A stretch of DNA of 64,000 bases from Mesorhizobium sp. L-2-11 (GCF_016756595.1 NZ_AP023257.1:4852001-4916000), one strand, 5' to 3'. Shown: positions 51,017 through 61,537, counted from the stretch's first letter. Made by a program: numbers and translations. The notes: generated by a model from the letters alone, not told the origin.

Positions 51017-53782
51017 CTATTCGAAGGAATAGGTGAAACCTCCTTCGGAGGCTCCGACCGTCACCTTCGTCATCTTTTCGCCCTCGAGCGACCGGTTCAG
51101 CACGCCACGGCTCAATTCCGGCAGAAGCGTGTTTGTCAAAATGGCGTCGATCATTCGCCCGCCGGATTCGATCTCGGTGCAGCGGGCTTTGACCAGATCC
51201 ATGACGCCGTCACCGATCACCAACTCGGCGTCGTTGCTCGAGCGCAGGCGGCGGGCGATCTTAGCGAACTGATGGCGGGTGATCGCTTCGATCATCATGT
51301 CCGAGAGCGGGTAGTAGGGAATGGTTACCACCCGGCCAAGAAACGCCGCTGGGAAAACCTTCAGCAGCGGGGCGCGCAATGCTGTGTCGAGATCGTCGAG
51401 CCCCGCCCGCACCGTGCCGCTGCTGGTCCGGTCCATGATGACTTCGGAGCCGACGTTCGAGGTGAGCAGGATCAGCGTGTTCTTGAAATCAATCCGCCGG
51501 CCTTCACTGTCGTCCATCATTCCCTTGTCGAAGACCTGGAAGAAGATTTCATGCACATCCGGATGCGCCTTTTCGACCTCGTCAAGCAGGATTACCGAAT
51601 AGGGCTTGCGCCGAACCGCCTCGGTGAGGATGCCGCCCTTGCCGTAGCCGACATATCCGGGTGGCGCACCCTTCAGGGTTGAGACGGTGTGCGCCTCCTG
51701 GAACTCGGACATGTTGATCGAAATGAGGTTCTGCTCGCCGCCATAGAGCGTCTCGGCCAGGGCCAGCGCGGTTTCGGTCTTGCCGACGCCCGAGGGACCG
51801 CAGAGCAGAAAAACCCCCACCGGCTTTTCGGGTGCGCCGAGCCCGGCGCGGCTGGTCTGCACGCGCCTGGCAATCATTTCCATGGCGTGATCCTGACCGA
51901 CCACGCGCTCGGACAGTGTGACGGCGAGCCGCAGCGCCTTTTCGGTCTGGCTCGACAGCATCCGGCCGGTCGGGATGCCGGTCCAGTCCTGCACCACGGC
52001 GGCCACGGCGTTGCGGTCGACTGACGGCAGGATCAGCGGCGTCTCGCCCTGCGCTTGTGCGAGTTCGGCCATCAGTTCGCGCAGCCGCGCGAGATCGGCA
52101 GCCGGATCGGGTGGAGAAGGATCGGCAACGGCCGTCATATCCGCATCGGTTTCAGGCGCATCGGTTTCAGGCGCTATGACCTCGGGGGCATCGGCGCCCG
52201 CGGTTTCGGCGACCGCCTCTGGAGGCTCCACGGCGTCGAGCGGCACACCCTCGCCGCGCAGCCTGGCGCGCAGTTCGAGTATCTCGCCAACCAGCGCCTT
52301 TTCCCGATCCCAACGTTGCTGCGCGGCAGCAAGCGTGAGTTCGGTCTCGGCAAGCCCAGTTTCGACCCGAGCCTGCCGGTCGGCCACGTCGATGCCGATC
52401 GCTGCCTCGCGGCCGATGATGGCGAATTCGACCTCCAGCGCCTGGCGGCGGCGCATGATGTCCTCGACCTCGGCAGGGGTGGCATGCTGCGAAATGGCGA
52501 CACGGGCGCAGGCGGTGTCGAGAAGGCTCACGGCCTTGTCGGGCAGTTGCCGCGCCGGGATGTAGCGGTGGGACAGGCCAACCGCCGCCTCGATCGCCTC
52601 GTCGAGTATCTGCACCTTGTGATGCTGCTCGAGGACACCGGCGACACCGCGCAGCATGAGAACGGCCACCGCTTCCGACGGCTCATCTATCTTAACGACC
52701 TGGAAGCGACGGGTAAGCGCCGGATCCTTCTCGATGTGCTGCTTGTATTCGGCCCAGGTCGTTGCCGCGATCGTGCGAAGCTCACCGCGTGCCAGCGCCG
52801 GCTTCAGCAGATTGGCCGCATCACCGGTTCCAGCCGCGCCGCCGGCGCCGATCAAGGTGTGAGCTTCGTCAATGAAGAGGATGACCGGCGTCTCAGAGGA
52901 TTGCACCTCGTCAATGACCGCCTTCAGCCGTTTTTCGAATTCGCCCTTTACGCTTGCGCCCGCCTGCATCAGGCCGACATCGAGCATGCGCACGCTGACG
53001 CCCTGCAGCGTCGGCGGCACGTCGCCCTGGGCAATGCGCAAGGCAAAGCCCTCGACGACGGCGGTTTTGCCGACACCCGCCTCACCAGTCAGGATCGGGT
53101 TGTTTTGCCGGCGTCGCATCAGGATATCGACGATCTGCCTGATCTCGGGATCGCGCCCGACGACCGGATCGATCTTGCCGTCGAGGGCGCGCTGGGTCAG
53201 GTCGGTCGCATATTTCGCCAGCGCCGAATCCCCGCCCGGAGCCCGCCGCGGTGTTTCGGCGGCGGCAACCGCAGTCGCGGCGCCGGCTTCGAGCGAACCC
53301 TCCACGACGTCTGCGAACCGCGCAATGACGGCCTGCGCATCGATCTTGTCGAATTCGCCACTGATCTTCGACAGCAGGCCTTCCAGCACCGGCGTCTTCA
53401 GGCAGGCGAGCAGAATATGCGCACTGCGCACTTCGTCGACGCTGAATTCCAGCCCGGCCAGGCCCCAGGCCTCCTTGATGGCGTGAAAGATATGATCGGA
53501 AAATTCCTCGATCGACGTGGCGCCGTAAGGCAGCTTGTCGACGGCGCGGGTCATATCGGCCGTGAGCCGGCTCGCATCCACCCCAGCGTCTGCCAGTATC
53601 AGTTGCACATCAGAGCGCTCTGAAAGCACCAGTTGCTCGATGAAGTGAACGAGCTCGACATAAGGATTGCCGCGCAGCTTGGCGGTGTCGGCCGCCGCCT
53701 TGAAGGCGCGCAAACAGACGGGGTTGAGCTTGCCGACCAGTTCCTTGCGTTTAAAGCTCTGCGACGACCGGCGCTGTTCCAT
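51017..53782 (-). CDS. clpV: Type VI secretion AAA+ ATPase ClpV (TssH)
   Basis: ClpV disassembles contracted TssB/TssC sheaths so they can be reused. The 921-residue protein has an N-terminal Clp domain (about 1-150), a first AAA+ module with Walker A GEAGVGKT (233-240) and Walker B ILFIDEAH (D305, E306), a coiled middle region, and a second AAA+ module with GPSGVGKT (about 662-669) and [11 protein letters not shown]. The linker near residues 520-570 carries an acidic, Pro/Ala-rich insert with repeated APETDA units, not usual for ClpV. The ATG at 53782 has GGAGGGG upstream. It is divergent from tssA. Confidence 0.94.
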   Translation of the reverse strand: MEQRRSSQSFKRKELVGKLNPVCLRAFKAAADTAKLRGNPYVELVHFIEQLVLSERSDVQLILADAGVDASRLTADMTRAVDKLPYGATSIEEFSDHIFHAIKEAWGLAGLEFSVDEVRSAHILLACLKTPVLEGLLSKISGEFDKIDAQAVIARFADVVEGSLEAGAATAVAAAETPRRAPGGDSALAKYATDLTQRALDGKIDPVVGRDPEIRQIVDILMRRRQNNPILTGEAGVGKTAVVEGFALRIAQGDVPPTLQGVSVRMLDVGLMQAGASVKGEFEKRLKAVIDEVQSSETPVILFIDEAHTLIGAGGAAGTGDAANLLKPALARGELRTIAATTWAEYKQHIEKDPALTRRFQVVKIDEPSEAVAVLMLRGVAGVLEQHHKVQILDEAIEAAVGLSHRYIPARQLPDKAVSLLDTACARVAISQHATPAEVEDIMRRRQALEVEFAIIGREAAIGIDVADRQARVETGLAETELTLAAAQQRWDREKALVGEILELRARLRGEGVPLDAVEPPEAVAETAGADAPEVIAPETDAPETDADMTAVADPSPPDPAADLARLRELMAELAQAQGETPLILPSVDRNAVAAVVQDWTGIPTGRMLSSQTEKALRLAVTLSERVVGQDHAMEMIARRVQTSRAGLGAPEKPVGVFLLCGPSGVGKTETALALAETLYGGEQNLISINMSEFQEAHTVSTLKGAPPGYVGYGKGGILTEAVRRKPYSVILLDEVEKAHPDVHEIFFQVFDKGMMDDSEGRRIDFKNTLILLTSNVGSEVIMDRTSSGTVRAGLDDLDTALRAPLLKVFPAAFLGRVVTIPYYPLSDMMIEAITRHQFAKIARRLRSSNDAELVIGDGVMDLVKARCTEIESGGRMIDAILTNTLLPELSRGVLNRSLEGEKMTKVTVGASEGGFTYSFE

Positions 53783-54114
53783 CGAACTTGCCCCTCCAAT
53801 CTGCCAGCCAACAAATTGCCACATAAGCAGCGACTTGACAAAGAGCGTTTATGAGCAGGGCGTCCGGGTGTTCGATTCAGTCGATTTCCTCCGTCCCGGC
53901 AGGCGCCGGCGCGATCGGCTACAGCGCCATCGAACGCCCCGCCTGTTGGCGATAAATTCACCGAAATGGTTCGACAATCGCGCCAGCGCTTTTGAACCCA
54001 GCGCGCCGGTTGCAGGCTCGTATTAAGATTGAGCATCAACTAAATTGTGGTAAAGTGTCGCAGTGTGGTAACGCTGGGTCAGGCACGGCCCAAGAGCCGC
54101 GCGCGGGGGATGGT
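53783..54114. other. Divergent promoter region of the T6SS locus
   Basis: This 332-base gap separates clpV and tssA and must hold both promoters. I find no EcfG consensus and no convincing sigma-54 GG-N10-GC pair. A short AT-richer block near 54020-54060 (AAATTGTGGTAAAGTGT) precedes the tssA start. No gene is supported here. Confidence 0.55.
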
Positions 54115-55311
54115 GTGATCGATCTCGCACTCTGGCTGAATCCGCTGGACGGTGAAAATCCGTCGGGGGAGGATTTGCGCAACGATCCAGCCTTTCATGA
54201 GCTGGAGCGTCTCACCGAGCCGCAGGTCAAGGTCGTCCATGGCGGCCACAACCAGCCCTCATCGCAAAGCACCATTCCGGTCGACTGGCCTGCCGTCCTC
54301 GACAAGGCGGAGGAATTGCGTGCGCATGGCCGGGATCTGCGCCTGCTCGTCATTGTCACGCGCGCGCTGGCCAATGAGCAGCGGCTCGCCGGGCTCGCGC
54401 ATGGCCTGACGCTTGTTGCGCGGACCTTCGATCAGCACTGGGAGACCATGCACCCGGCCCTGCGGCCCGGTGCTTCACCACGCGACGCCGCCTTGCGTCG
54501 CATAAACGCGCTGCTCGACCTCCAGAATGGTCAGGACGGGCTGTTGGCGGACTTGCGACGAATGACGTTCTTCGCGCCGCGCCCTATCGGACCGATCAGC
54601 GGACGCGATCTGGAACAAGGCGCACTCGACGAACGGGTCGTGCTTCTGGAAGCGGCCTCGGGATTGAATGCGGCGGAAAAGGCAGCGCTGGCCAGCGCGC
54701 ACAGTCAACTTCTGAACCGGGTTCATAGCGGATGCAAGGCGCAGGCCGATCAAGCCAATGCGGAGATGATGTCGCTCATTGCCGACGCCCAAGCGGCGAT
54801 CACCGCCCTTGATGCGGTCGAGACTGCTCTCAACGTTCGTCTGCAGGGCGGTGGCGCCGCTGTTCCGGAATTGAAACGGTTTCTGCAGCGTTTGCTGTCG
54901 ACCCTCGAACGGAATTCGGCAATCGAGACCGCGACGAACGGCGCGGCCGAGCCAGCCCCGACGACGGCAAATCCGGAACTACCCGCTCGAAACGGTCAAA
55001 TGCCTGCTCAAAAGGGTCAGGGAGCCGATACTATGGCAAGTCTGGCGAGTTACGCCGAACCGAGCACGGGGCTGCCGGAGCGGATTTCCTCGCGCGACGA
55101 CGTCGTGAAATGCCTCGACCTCGTCGTCGCCTTTTATGACCGCACCGAACCGTCGAGCCCGATCCCGCACCTGGCCCGCCGGGTGCGCCGGATGGTGCAT
55201 ATGGATTTCGTTGAACTGATGGAAGATCTCGCTCCGTCGGGGCTGAAGGAATTCCGACTGCTTGCCGGCGTTCCCGATGCCAAGAAGACGGCCCAGAAGG
55301 ATGAAAGGTAA
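54115..55311 (+). CDS. tssA: Type VI secretion protein TssA
   Basis: TssA primes or caps sheath assembly. The 398-residue protein opens with the ImpA_N domain (LALWLNPLDGENPSGEDLRNDPAF; VDWPAVLDKAEELRAHGRDLRLL) and ends with the family C terminus (LPERISSRDDVVKCLDLVVAFYDRTEPSSPIPHLARR). The GTG at 54115 is chosen because the conserved domain begins at once; a longer frame to 53992 has no family-like content. tssB follows after six bases. Confidence 0.9.
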   Translation: MIDLALWLNPLDGENPSGEDLRNDPAFHELERLTEPQVKVVHGGHNQPSSQSTIPVDWPAVLDKAEELRAHGRDLRLLVIVTRALANEQRLAGLAHGLTLVARTFDQHWETMHPALRPGASPRDAALRRINALLDLQNGQDGLLADLRRMTFFAPRPIGPISGRDLEQGALDERVVLLEAASGLNAAEKAALASAHSQLLNRVHSGCKAQADQANAEMMSLIADAQAAITALDAVETALNVRLQGGGAAVPELKRFLQRLLSTLERNSAIETATNGAAEPAPTTANPELPARNGQMPAQKGQGADTMASLASYAEPSTGLPERISSRDDVVKCLDLVVAFYDRTEPSSPIPHLARRVRRMVHMDFVELMEDLAPSGLKEFRLLAGVPDAKKTAQKDER

Positions 55312-55317
55312 CGAGCC

Positions 55318-55857
55318 ATGCCAGCTGAAAGCAAAGCGAAAGTCATCGAACGGAACCGCGCTCCGCGCGTGCAGATCGCCTATGACGTGGAAACCTATGG
55401 TAGCCCGACGACGATCGAATTGCCGTTCGTCATGGGGGTGATGGCCGATCTTTCCGGCGCCTCACAGACCAAGGAAGCGATGAAGTCGGTACTGGACCGC
55501 GCCTTTGTCGAAACCGACGCGAATCGCTTCCCCAAGTTCATGGAGGCGCTCGGGCCACGCGTGAAAGCCCGCGTGAAGAATACACTACCCCAGGCGGAGG
55601 GCGCCGAGCGGGAGGAAGAGCTGGCGCTCGATCTTACCTTCACCAAGATGGGCGATTTCGCCCCGGACAAGATTGCCGAACAGGTCCCGCAACTGGCCGA
55701 GATCCTCAAGATGCGTCGCCAGCTCGAAGAACTGCTCGGCTTCATGGATGGCCGCGTCGACGCCGAAAAGCGCATCGCGCAGCTTCTGAACAACGAGCCG
55801 CTTCTTGGCAAGATCGCCAGCCAGGCATTGTCGGACGAAGACAAGGTTGAGGTGTAA
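55318..55857 (+). CDS. tssB: Type VI secretion sheath small subunit TssB
   Basis: A 179-residue sheath protein (VipA/ImpB). Landmarks are NRAPRVQIAYDVETYGSP at the N terminus, ELPFVMGVMADLSG, FTKMGDFAPDKIAEQVPQL and the C-terminal RIAQLLNNEPLLGKI. It forms the contractile sheath with TssC, whose gene follows three bases later. A ribosome site AAAGG precedes the ATG. Confidence 0.95.
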   Translation: MPAESKAKVIERNRAPRVQIAYDVETYGSPTTIELPFVMGVMADLSGASQTKEAMKSVLDRAFVETDANRFPKFMEALGPRVKARVKNTLPQAEGAEREEELALDLTFTKMGDFAPDKIAEQVPQLAEILKMRRQLEELLGFMDGRVDAEKRIAQLLNNEPLLGKIASQALSDEDKVEV

Positions 55858-55860
55858 GTC

Positions 55861-57366
55861 ATGGCCGAACAGCAAAAAACCGCAGACGTCGCCGCCGAGG
55901 CGGAGACCATCGATCTCGGAGAATTCAGCGGGCTCCTGGAAAAGGATTTCAAGGTCAAGAAGGACGATAGCGAGAAGCTGCAGCAACTCGTTCGCAATCT
56001 CGCGCTGGCGGCGCAGTCGCGATCCGAAACCACGACCATCTCGTCCAACGCGATCAAGTCGATCAAGTCGCTGATCGCGGGCATCGACAAGATGCTGTCG
56101 GAGCAGGTCAACGAGATCCTGCACGCGCCGGAAGTGCGCGAAATGGAAGGCACATGGCGCGGCCTGTGGTATCTCATCAACAACACCGAGACGGATCAGA
56201 AGCTGAAGATCCGGGTGATGAACATTTCCAAGGAGCAACTCGCCGACACGCTTGAAGACTATGAAGGCCAGATGTGGGACCAGAGCCCGATCTTCAAGAA
56301 GGTCTATACGGACGAGTATTCGATGCTGGGCGGCGAGCCAATCGGCTGCCTGATCGGCGCCTACGAATTCTCCAACCATCCGCGTGACGTCGGCCTGTTG
56401 CGCAACATCTCGGGCGTCTGCGCCTCGGCGCACACGCCGTTTATCGCGGCGGCCTCGCCGCGCCTGTTCCGCATGGACAGCTGGCAGGAACTGCCGAACC
56501 CGCAGGACCTGCAGCAGATCGTCTCCAACGCCGCCTACGCCTCGTGGCAATCGCTGCGCGAGAGCGAGGATGCGCGCTATATCGGCTTGACTATGCCGCG
56601 GGTCCTGGCGCGACTGCCCTACGGCACTGATACCGTTCCGGTGAAGGGTTTCACCTTCGAGGAAGAGGTCCAGGGCGACCACAATAAATACGTCTGGATG
56701 AACGCCGCCTTCCCAATGGGCGTGAACATAAACCGCAGCCACAAGCTCTATGGCTGGGGCACGCAGATCCGCGGCGTCGAGAACGGCGGCACAGTGATCA
56801 ACCTGCCGGTGCACTCCTTCCCCACCGACGACGGATCGGTGGCGATGAAATGTCCGACGGAAGTCGCCATCGACGACCGGCGCGAGGCAGAACTGGCCAA
56901 GCTCGGCCTGATGCCCATCCTGCACCGGAAGAACACGGATCTGGCGGCTTTCATCGGCGCGCATTCGCTGCAGGACGACGAGACCCGCGCCGGCCGGCTG
57001 GTCGATCCCGACGCGCAGTCGAACGAGCGGCTGAGCGCCAACCTGCCCTATCTCTTCCCGGTTTCGCGGTTTGCGCATTACCTCAAAGCCATCGCGCGCG
57101 ACAAGATCGGGTCGTTCAAGGAGCGGTCGGACATGCAGATCTGGTTGACCGAGTGGATCAACCGATACGTGCTGGCCAACCCGGCCTTTGCCGACGACAA
57201 AGCGCGCGCCAAGCGCCCGCTTGCCGCCGCCGAGGTCCAGGTCGACAGCGTCGAGGGGCGGCCGGGCTACTACAACGCCCGCTTCTATCTACGCCCGCAT
57301 TACCAGTTGGAGGGCATCAACGCCTCGCTTCGACTGGTGTCGGAACTACCGTCCGTAAAGGCTTGA
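55861..57366 (+). CDS. tssC: Type VI secretion sheath large subunit TssC
   Basis: A 501-residue sheath protein (VipB/ImpC). Landmarks are AMEG-type EMEGTWRGLWYLINNTETD, FDQSPIFKKVYTDEYS-like segment near residue 140, GLLRNISGVCASAHTPF and the C-terminal YYNARFYLRPHYQLEGINASLRLVS. Stacked TssB/TssC rings surround the Hcp tube. The hcp gene follows after 48 bases with its own ribosome site. Confidence 0.96.
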   Translation: MAEQQKTADVAAEAETIDLGEFSGLLEKDFKVKKDDSEKLQQLVRNLALAAQSRSETTTISSNAIKSIKSLIAGIDKMLSEQVNEILHAPEVREMEGTWRGLWYLINNTETDQKLKIRVMNISKEQLADTLEDYEGQMWDQSPIFKKVYTDEYSMLGGEPIGCLIGAYEFSNHPRDVGLLRNISGVCASAHTPFIAAASPRLFRMDSWQELPNPQDLQQIVSNAAYASWQSLRESEDARYIGLTMPRVLARLPYGTDTVPVKGFTFEEEVQGDHNKYVWMNAAFPMGVNINRSHKLYGWGTQIRGVENGGTVINLPVHSFPTDDGSVAMKCPTEVAIDDRREAELAKLGLMPILHRKNTDLAAFIGAHSLQDDETRAGRLVDPDAQSNERLSANLPYLFPVSRFAHYLKAIARDKIGSFKERSDMQIWLTEWINRYVLANPAFADDKARAKRPLAAAEVQVDSVEGRPGYYNARFYLRPHYQLEGINASLRLVSELPSVKA

Positions 57367-57414
57367 TTTGCAGCAACATAGTCCTGTTTTGTTTGAAAAC
57401 GCTGGAGGAAGACA

Positions 57415-57870
57415 ATGCCCGTGAAAATTGATGGTTTTCTAAAAGTTCCGGATATCAAAGGGCCAAGCGTTCGCGACGGCCACGAGGACGAAATCGAAGT
57501 CCACGGGGTCGATTACAAGATGATCGCGCCATATGATCCGAATTCGCTCTCGCGCCGCGGCCGCGTGTCGCTGGGGATGATCAAGTTCACCAAGCATTAT
57601 GACAAGTCCTCGCCCTATCTGAAAAAGGCGCTGTTCGACAACAAGGCGCTGGATGAAGTGGTGTTCTCCGCACGCCGGACCATAGATGGCGAAACCAGCG
57701 ACTACCTGGTCGTCACCCTGACCGACGCTTCGATCATGGAATACGACATGACGCAGGCCGAGGACGAGGAAGACCTGATCGAGGAGGAGGTCAGCTTCGC
57801 CTACAAGAAGATCAAGTTCGTCTATGACAAGGATGACGAAATCGAAATGGATGTCTATGTCGGCAAGTGA
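57415..57870 (+). CDS. hcp: Type VI secretion tube protein Hcp (TssD)
   Basis: A 151-residue secreted tube subunit. It begins MPVKIDGFLKVPDIKGPS and has the beta-barrel pattern of Hcp1-type proteins (SRRGRVSLGMIKFTKHYDKSSPYL; EVSFAYKKIKFVYD). The rather acidic segment AEDEEDLIEEEV near 120-132 is notable. GGAGGAAG precedes the ATG. The 3' end overlaps tssE by 20 bases. It is the only Hcp gene in the window. Confidence 0.93.
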   Translation: MPVKIDGFLKVPDIKGPSVRDGHEDEIEVHGVDYKMIAPYDPNSLSRRGRVSLGMIKFTKHYDKSSPYLKKALFDNKALDEVVFSARRTIDGETSDYLVVTLTDASIMEYDMTQAEDEEDLIEEEVSFAYKKIKFVYDKDDEIEMDVYVGK

Positions 57871-58612
57871 GGCGCGGCGGACCGGCGCCGACAAGCTACA
57901 GGTTACCGGCAGTTCGCGGGCGAAACGCGAGGCGGTCCAGCCCTCTCTTTGGGACCGCCTCGTCAACGACCTGCCGGGCGTCACCTCCGAGATAGACGGG
58001 CTGCGTCAGACCTTGCAGGACGAGCTGGGCGCGGACCGGCTGGATACGCTCCTTGCCGGCAGCGCGCGGCTCATCGATGCCGACATGGAACTGACATCCG
58101 ATCAGAAGCGGCGTCTGCACCGCCTGGGCTTTCAGATCCAACACCGCGCCGAAATCGAAAGCCGTGGCGTGGTCGTATCGGCCCGCGTCCTCAGGGAGGC
58201 GGTGCGGCGCGACATCGAGGCCCTGTTCAACACCGAGCGTTTCGAAGCTGTTCCGCTTCTTTCCGATTTCGAAAACGAACAGGCTGCAGACAATCCGCCA
58301 TCGCTGGCCGATTTTCCCGAAGTGCGCCGAAGCGTGGTCAACTACGGCGTGCCGTCGTTTTCGGGCCGTTCGTCCCGCGACTTCGATCGCGATGCCCTGG
58401 CGCGCGAGATCCGCTCGGTTCTTGCCACATTCGAGCCGCGTCTTAGGGAAAGCGCAACCAAGGTAGCGGTGACCCTTGGTGACAAGAGTGCGGGCCTGAA
58501 GATCGAGATAGACGCTGTGCTGATCATGACGCCGACGCCGGAACGCATGCGCCTGCGCACAACAGTCAACCTCGATAACGGTTTGGCGCGGACCGAATTC
58601 AGGGAAAGCTGA
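57851..58612 (+). CDS. tssE: Type VI secretion baseplate protein TssE
   Basis: A 253-residue gp25-like baseplate wedge protein. The gp25 domain occupies the C-terminal half (RSVVNYGVPSFSG, then LAREIRSVLATFEPRLRE and the EF-type end). It is longer than most TssE proteins because of an approximately 100-residue N-terminal part (QPSLWDRLVNDLPG and the LTSDQKRRLHRLGFQIQHR helices). I choose the ATG at 57851 inside hcp; an ATG two codons later is possible. Confidence 0.88.
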   Translation: MSMSASEARRTGADKLQVTGSSRAKREAVQPSLWDRLVNDLPGVTSEIDGLRQTLQDELGADRLDTLLAGSARLIDADMELTSDQKRRLHRLGFQIQHRAEIESRGVVVSARVLREAVRRDIEALFNTERFEAVPLLSDFENEQAADNPPSLADFPEVRRSVVNYGVPSFSGRSSRDFDRDALAREIRSVLATFEPRLRESATKVAVTLGDKSAGLKIEIDAVLIMTPTPERMRLRTTVNLDNGLARTEFRES

Positions 58613-58613
58613 G

Positions 58614-60488
58614 ATGGATCGGGTCTTCGTAGAATATTACGAGGAGGAACTGACCCATATCCGCGGACTCGCGGCGGAATTTGCCGACATGCATCCGGCG
58701 GTGGCACGCAATCTTTCTCTCGATACCGTCCCCTGCCCGGATCCGTATGTCGAGCGACTGCTTGACGGCGTCGCATTCCTGGCTGCACGCACCAGAATGA
58801 AAGTCGACGCCGAGCGTTCGCGGTTTTCACGCAGCGTGCTGGATGTGCTTTATCCCGATCTGGTAACCCCGGCGCCGGCAACGGCGATGGCAGTGCTGAA
58901 ACCCGGCCAGCAGGTCCAGTCGATGATTGCCGGCCATGTCATCAAGCGGAACACGCGGCTGGTGTCCAGTCTGCACCCCGGCCTGTCGACGCGCTGCACA
59001 TTCACCACCGCGCAGGAAATCACGCTGTGGCCGATAACCATCACGGCGGTCAGCTATTTCCAGGATCGCAGCGGGTTGGCGGCGGCCGGCATAACGCCGA
59101 TCGGCGGCGTAGGCGGCGAGGCGGCGCTGCGCATCACGCTGGGTCGGACCGGAAAAGGCAAGCTCGGCGAATTGGCGCTCGACCGGCTTGATTTCTATTT
59201 TGCCGGACGCACCAAAGCGCCATTGCTGTTCGACGCGATTTTCGGCGCCTGCTCGGCCGTTGGCGCCCGCGCCGAGGGCAAGGCCAATCCGCTGTCGCCG
59301 TTGCCGGAACCCGAAATGGTCGGCATCAGCGACGACGAGGCGTTGATGCCTCGTACCCGTCCGACATTCGAAGGCTACCGCCTGCTGCGTGAATATTTCA
59401 TGATGCCCGAGCGCTTTCACTACGTGCGGGTTTCAGGACTGCAATCGGTCGTGCGCCGATGCGAGGCCGGGGTCGAGATCATCTTCATGTTCCGGCGTCC
59501 GGTACCCGAGCTTGCCGATGTGACGCCGGCGGATTTCGAACTTTTCGCGACGCCGATCATCAACCTGTTCGAGCGTGACTGCAATGTCATCGAGCTAGAT
59601 CCGCGCAGAACACGGCAAGTGCTGCATGCCGACCGCACGCGGGCGCGCGACTTCGAAATCTATCGGGTGACCCGCGTCGAGGACGCCGATGCCGAGGGTC
59701 CTGACGCCGAAATTCCGGAGCTGTTCAGCCTGGGGCAAAACCGCAGCAATGGCTGGGTCTATTCCACCGAACGGCGCCCTCGCCGGGCCACCGAAGATGA
59801 GCGGCGCGACGGACTGACCCGCACTTCTTACACCGGAGACGACGTTTTCCTTTCGGTTTCACGGCCGGCCGGAAGCCCAGCGAACCGGCCGCTGAAGCGT
59901 CTCGACATCGTGGCACTTTGCACCAATCGCGATCTGCCGATCCTCGACGACAACCCGACCTTGACGCTGGAGACAGGCGATCCGGTCGAAACGGTCCGGC
60001 TCATCGGTGCCTTGCGCCCGCCCCAGCCGGCTATCCCGGCCGCGCTGCCCGCCGGCGCCGAAGGCGAATCCCGCGCCGATAATCTCGCATGGCGGCTGGT
60101 GGCGCAGCTGGCCCTCAACTTTCTCAGCCTCGCCAAGGAAGGCCGCGGTGTCGATCCGCTGCATGCGCTGCTCGATCTTTATGCCGACCGGGGCGATCCG
60201 AGCCTGGCTCGCAACGTGCACTCGATCGTTCGCATCGACTCGCGGTCCGTCATCGAACGGCTGCAGATCGATGGGCCGATGTGCTTCGGACGGGGCACGG
60301 AAGTGACTTTGCATGTGGACCAGTCGGTGCTGGCCGGGCAAAGCACATTGCTGCTTTCGGCCTTGCTTGCCCGGCTGTTTGCCCGTCACGCCGGAATAAA
60401 CGGCTTTGTGCGGACCCGCACGCGGCTGCTGCAGAAGCAGGAGGATGTGCCATGGCCGATGACGCCCGGCAATCGCTACCTGATCTAG
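58614..60488 (+). CDS. tssF: Type VI secretion baseplate protein TssF
   Basis: A 624-residue baseplate subunit (ImpG/VasA). It begins with the family start VFVEYYEEELTHIRGLAAEFA and continues with AARTRMKVDAERSRFSRSVLDVLYPD; the end has RGTEVTLHVDQSVLAG and NGFVRTRTRL. It starts one base after the tssE stop and overlaps tssG by 37 bases, so the wedge subunits are coupled. Confidence 0.95.
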   Translation: MDRVFVEYYEEELTHIRGLAAEFADMHPAVARNLSLDTVPCPDPYVERLLDGVAFLAARTRMKVDAERSRFSRSVLDVLYPDLVTPAPATAMAVLKPGQQVQSMIAGHVIKRNTRLVSSLHPGLSTRCTFTTAQEITLWPITITAVSYFQDRSGLAAAGITPIGGVGGEAALRITLGRTGKGKLGELALDRLDFYFAGRTKAPLLFDAIFGACSAVGARAEGKANPLSPLPEPEMVGISDDEALMPRTRPTFEGYRLLREYFMMPERFHYVRVSGLQSVVRRCEAGVEIIFMFRRPVPELADVTPADFELFATPIINLFERDCNVIELDPRRTRQVLHADRTRARDFEIYRVTRVEDADAEGPDAEIPELFSLGQNRSNGWVYSTERRPRRATEDERRDGLTRTSYTGDDVFLSVSRPAGSPANRPLKRLDIVALCTNRDLPILDDNPTLTLETGDPVETVRLIGALRPPQPAIPAALPAGAEGESRADNLAWRLVAQLALNFLSLAKEGRGVDPLHALLDLYADRGDPSLARNVHSIVRIDSRSVIERLQIDGPMCFGRGTEVTLHVDQSVLAGQSTLLLSALLARLFARHAGINGFVRTRTRLLQKQEDVPWPMTPGNRYLI

Positions 60489-61537
60489 GCACGCTCGATC
60501 CGGGCCGGGCCGAAGCGCTGGATGATACGTTCGACTTTTTCGAACTGTTGCGCCGGCTAGAACAACGGGGCGGGCTGTTCGGCTATTCCGGCCGCGCGGA
60601 TCGCGAGCCGGCACGGCTCGGGCAGCATGTGCGCCTCAGCTTTTCCGCCAAGGACGTGGTTGAGTTCCGCCAAGCGAAGGACAAGTCGTCGGGGAAGGAC
60701 GGGACGCCGGCCCGGGTCACGGTTGCCAATCTCGGGCTGATGGGACCGGAAGGCCCGATGCCGCTTCATTTGACACGCTGGGTGCTCGATCGTCTGTCGC
60801 AACGCTGGTTCACCGGCGCTGACGCAAGACAGACCGTCGACACGACGTTCGTGGATTTCGTCAATATTCTCCAACACCGGATGATCGCCCTGTATTATCG
60901 GGCCTGGGCCGACGCGCATCCGGCGGTACAGGTTGAACGTGCGGTCGGCGGTCGGGTAAGGGCCATGCTTGAAGCCATGGCGGGAACCGGACTTCCCGGC
61001 ACCCAAAATCCCGAGCTCGACGCAGTAAAACTTCGCCAGGCCGCGTCGCTCGCCAGCCAGGTCGACGGTCCGGAGCGGCTGACGCTGTTCCTGGCGGAAG
61101 CGTTCAAGGTGCCGGTCGCGATCAAGGAATTCGTTGCCACCTGGATGACCATCCCGGCGGCGCTGCAGACCCGGCTTACCCAGGCTTACGCAGTGCTGGG
61201 CCGCGGGGCGACGATCGGCCCGCGCGTTTTCAGCCGCCAAAGCAGGATCGAGCTGCGCGTCGGCCCAATCGGCTACGAGGAGTTCAAGACGTTCCTGCCG
61301 GGCGGCCAACGCCTGAAAATGTTCAAGCAGGCGGTTCGCGACATGGTCGGGGAATCGCTCGACGTCGATCTGCGGATCGTGCTCGCGCGTGAAGCAGTGC
61401 CGCCGCCGCTTATCGGAGCGGTACAGCTCGGCCGAACCACCTGGCTTGCGCGGCCCGCCGAAAGGGGCGATGCTGACGATATGCGGCTGCGGACGATCGT
61501 CGGATGGCGGCCAGAAATGGCGGAGGTCGCGGCATGA
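60452..61537 (+). CDS. tssG: Type VI secretion baseplate protein TssG
   Basis: A 361-residue wedge subunit (ImpH/VasB). Landmarks are FDFFELLRRLEQRGG near residue 27, NLGLMGPEGPMPLHLTRWV, FVDFVNILQHRMIALYYRAWADAHP and the C-terminal LGRTTWLARP. The ATG at 60452 lies inside tssF after GCAGGAGGA. Its stop overlaps the FHA gene start (ATGA). It binds TssF and TssE. Confidence 0.94.
   Translation: MADDARQSLPDLGTLDPGRAEALDDTFDFFELLRRLEQRGGLFGYSGRADREPARLGQHVRLSFSAKDVVEFRQAKDKSSGKDGTPARVTVANLGLMGPEGPMPLHLTRWVLDRLSQRWFTGADARQTVDTTFVDFVNILQHRMIALYYRAWADAHPAVQVERAVGGRVRAMLEAMAGTGLPGTQNPELDAVKLRQAASLASQVDGPERLTLFLAEAFKVPVAIKEFVATWMTIPAALQTRLTQAYAVLGRGATIGPRVFSRQSRIELRVGPIGYEEFKTFLPGGQRLKMFKQAVRDMVGESLDVDLRIVLAREAVPPPLIGAVQLGRTTWLARPAERGDADDMRLRTIVGWRPEMAEVAA

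Noticed and set aside
52055..53623. 522-codon open frame antisense to clpV
   Set aside because: Shadow of the ClpV reading frame with no recognisable domain.
53783..54114. Sigma-54 promoter for the T6SS genes
   Set aside because: A GGCACGG occurs near 54082 but no matching TTGC element lies at the right spacing.
55585..57078. 497-codon open frame antisense to tssC
   Set aside because: tssC on the other strand is complete and strongly conserved; the antisense product has no family motif and is a GC-bias shadow.
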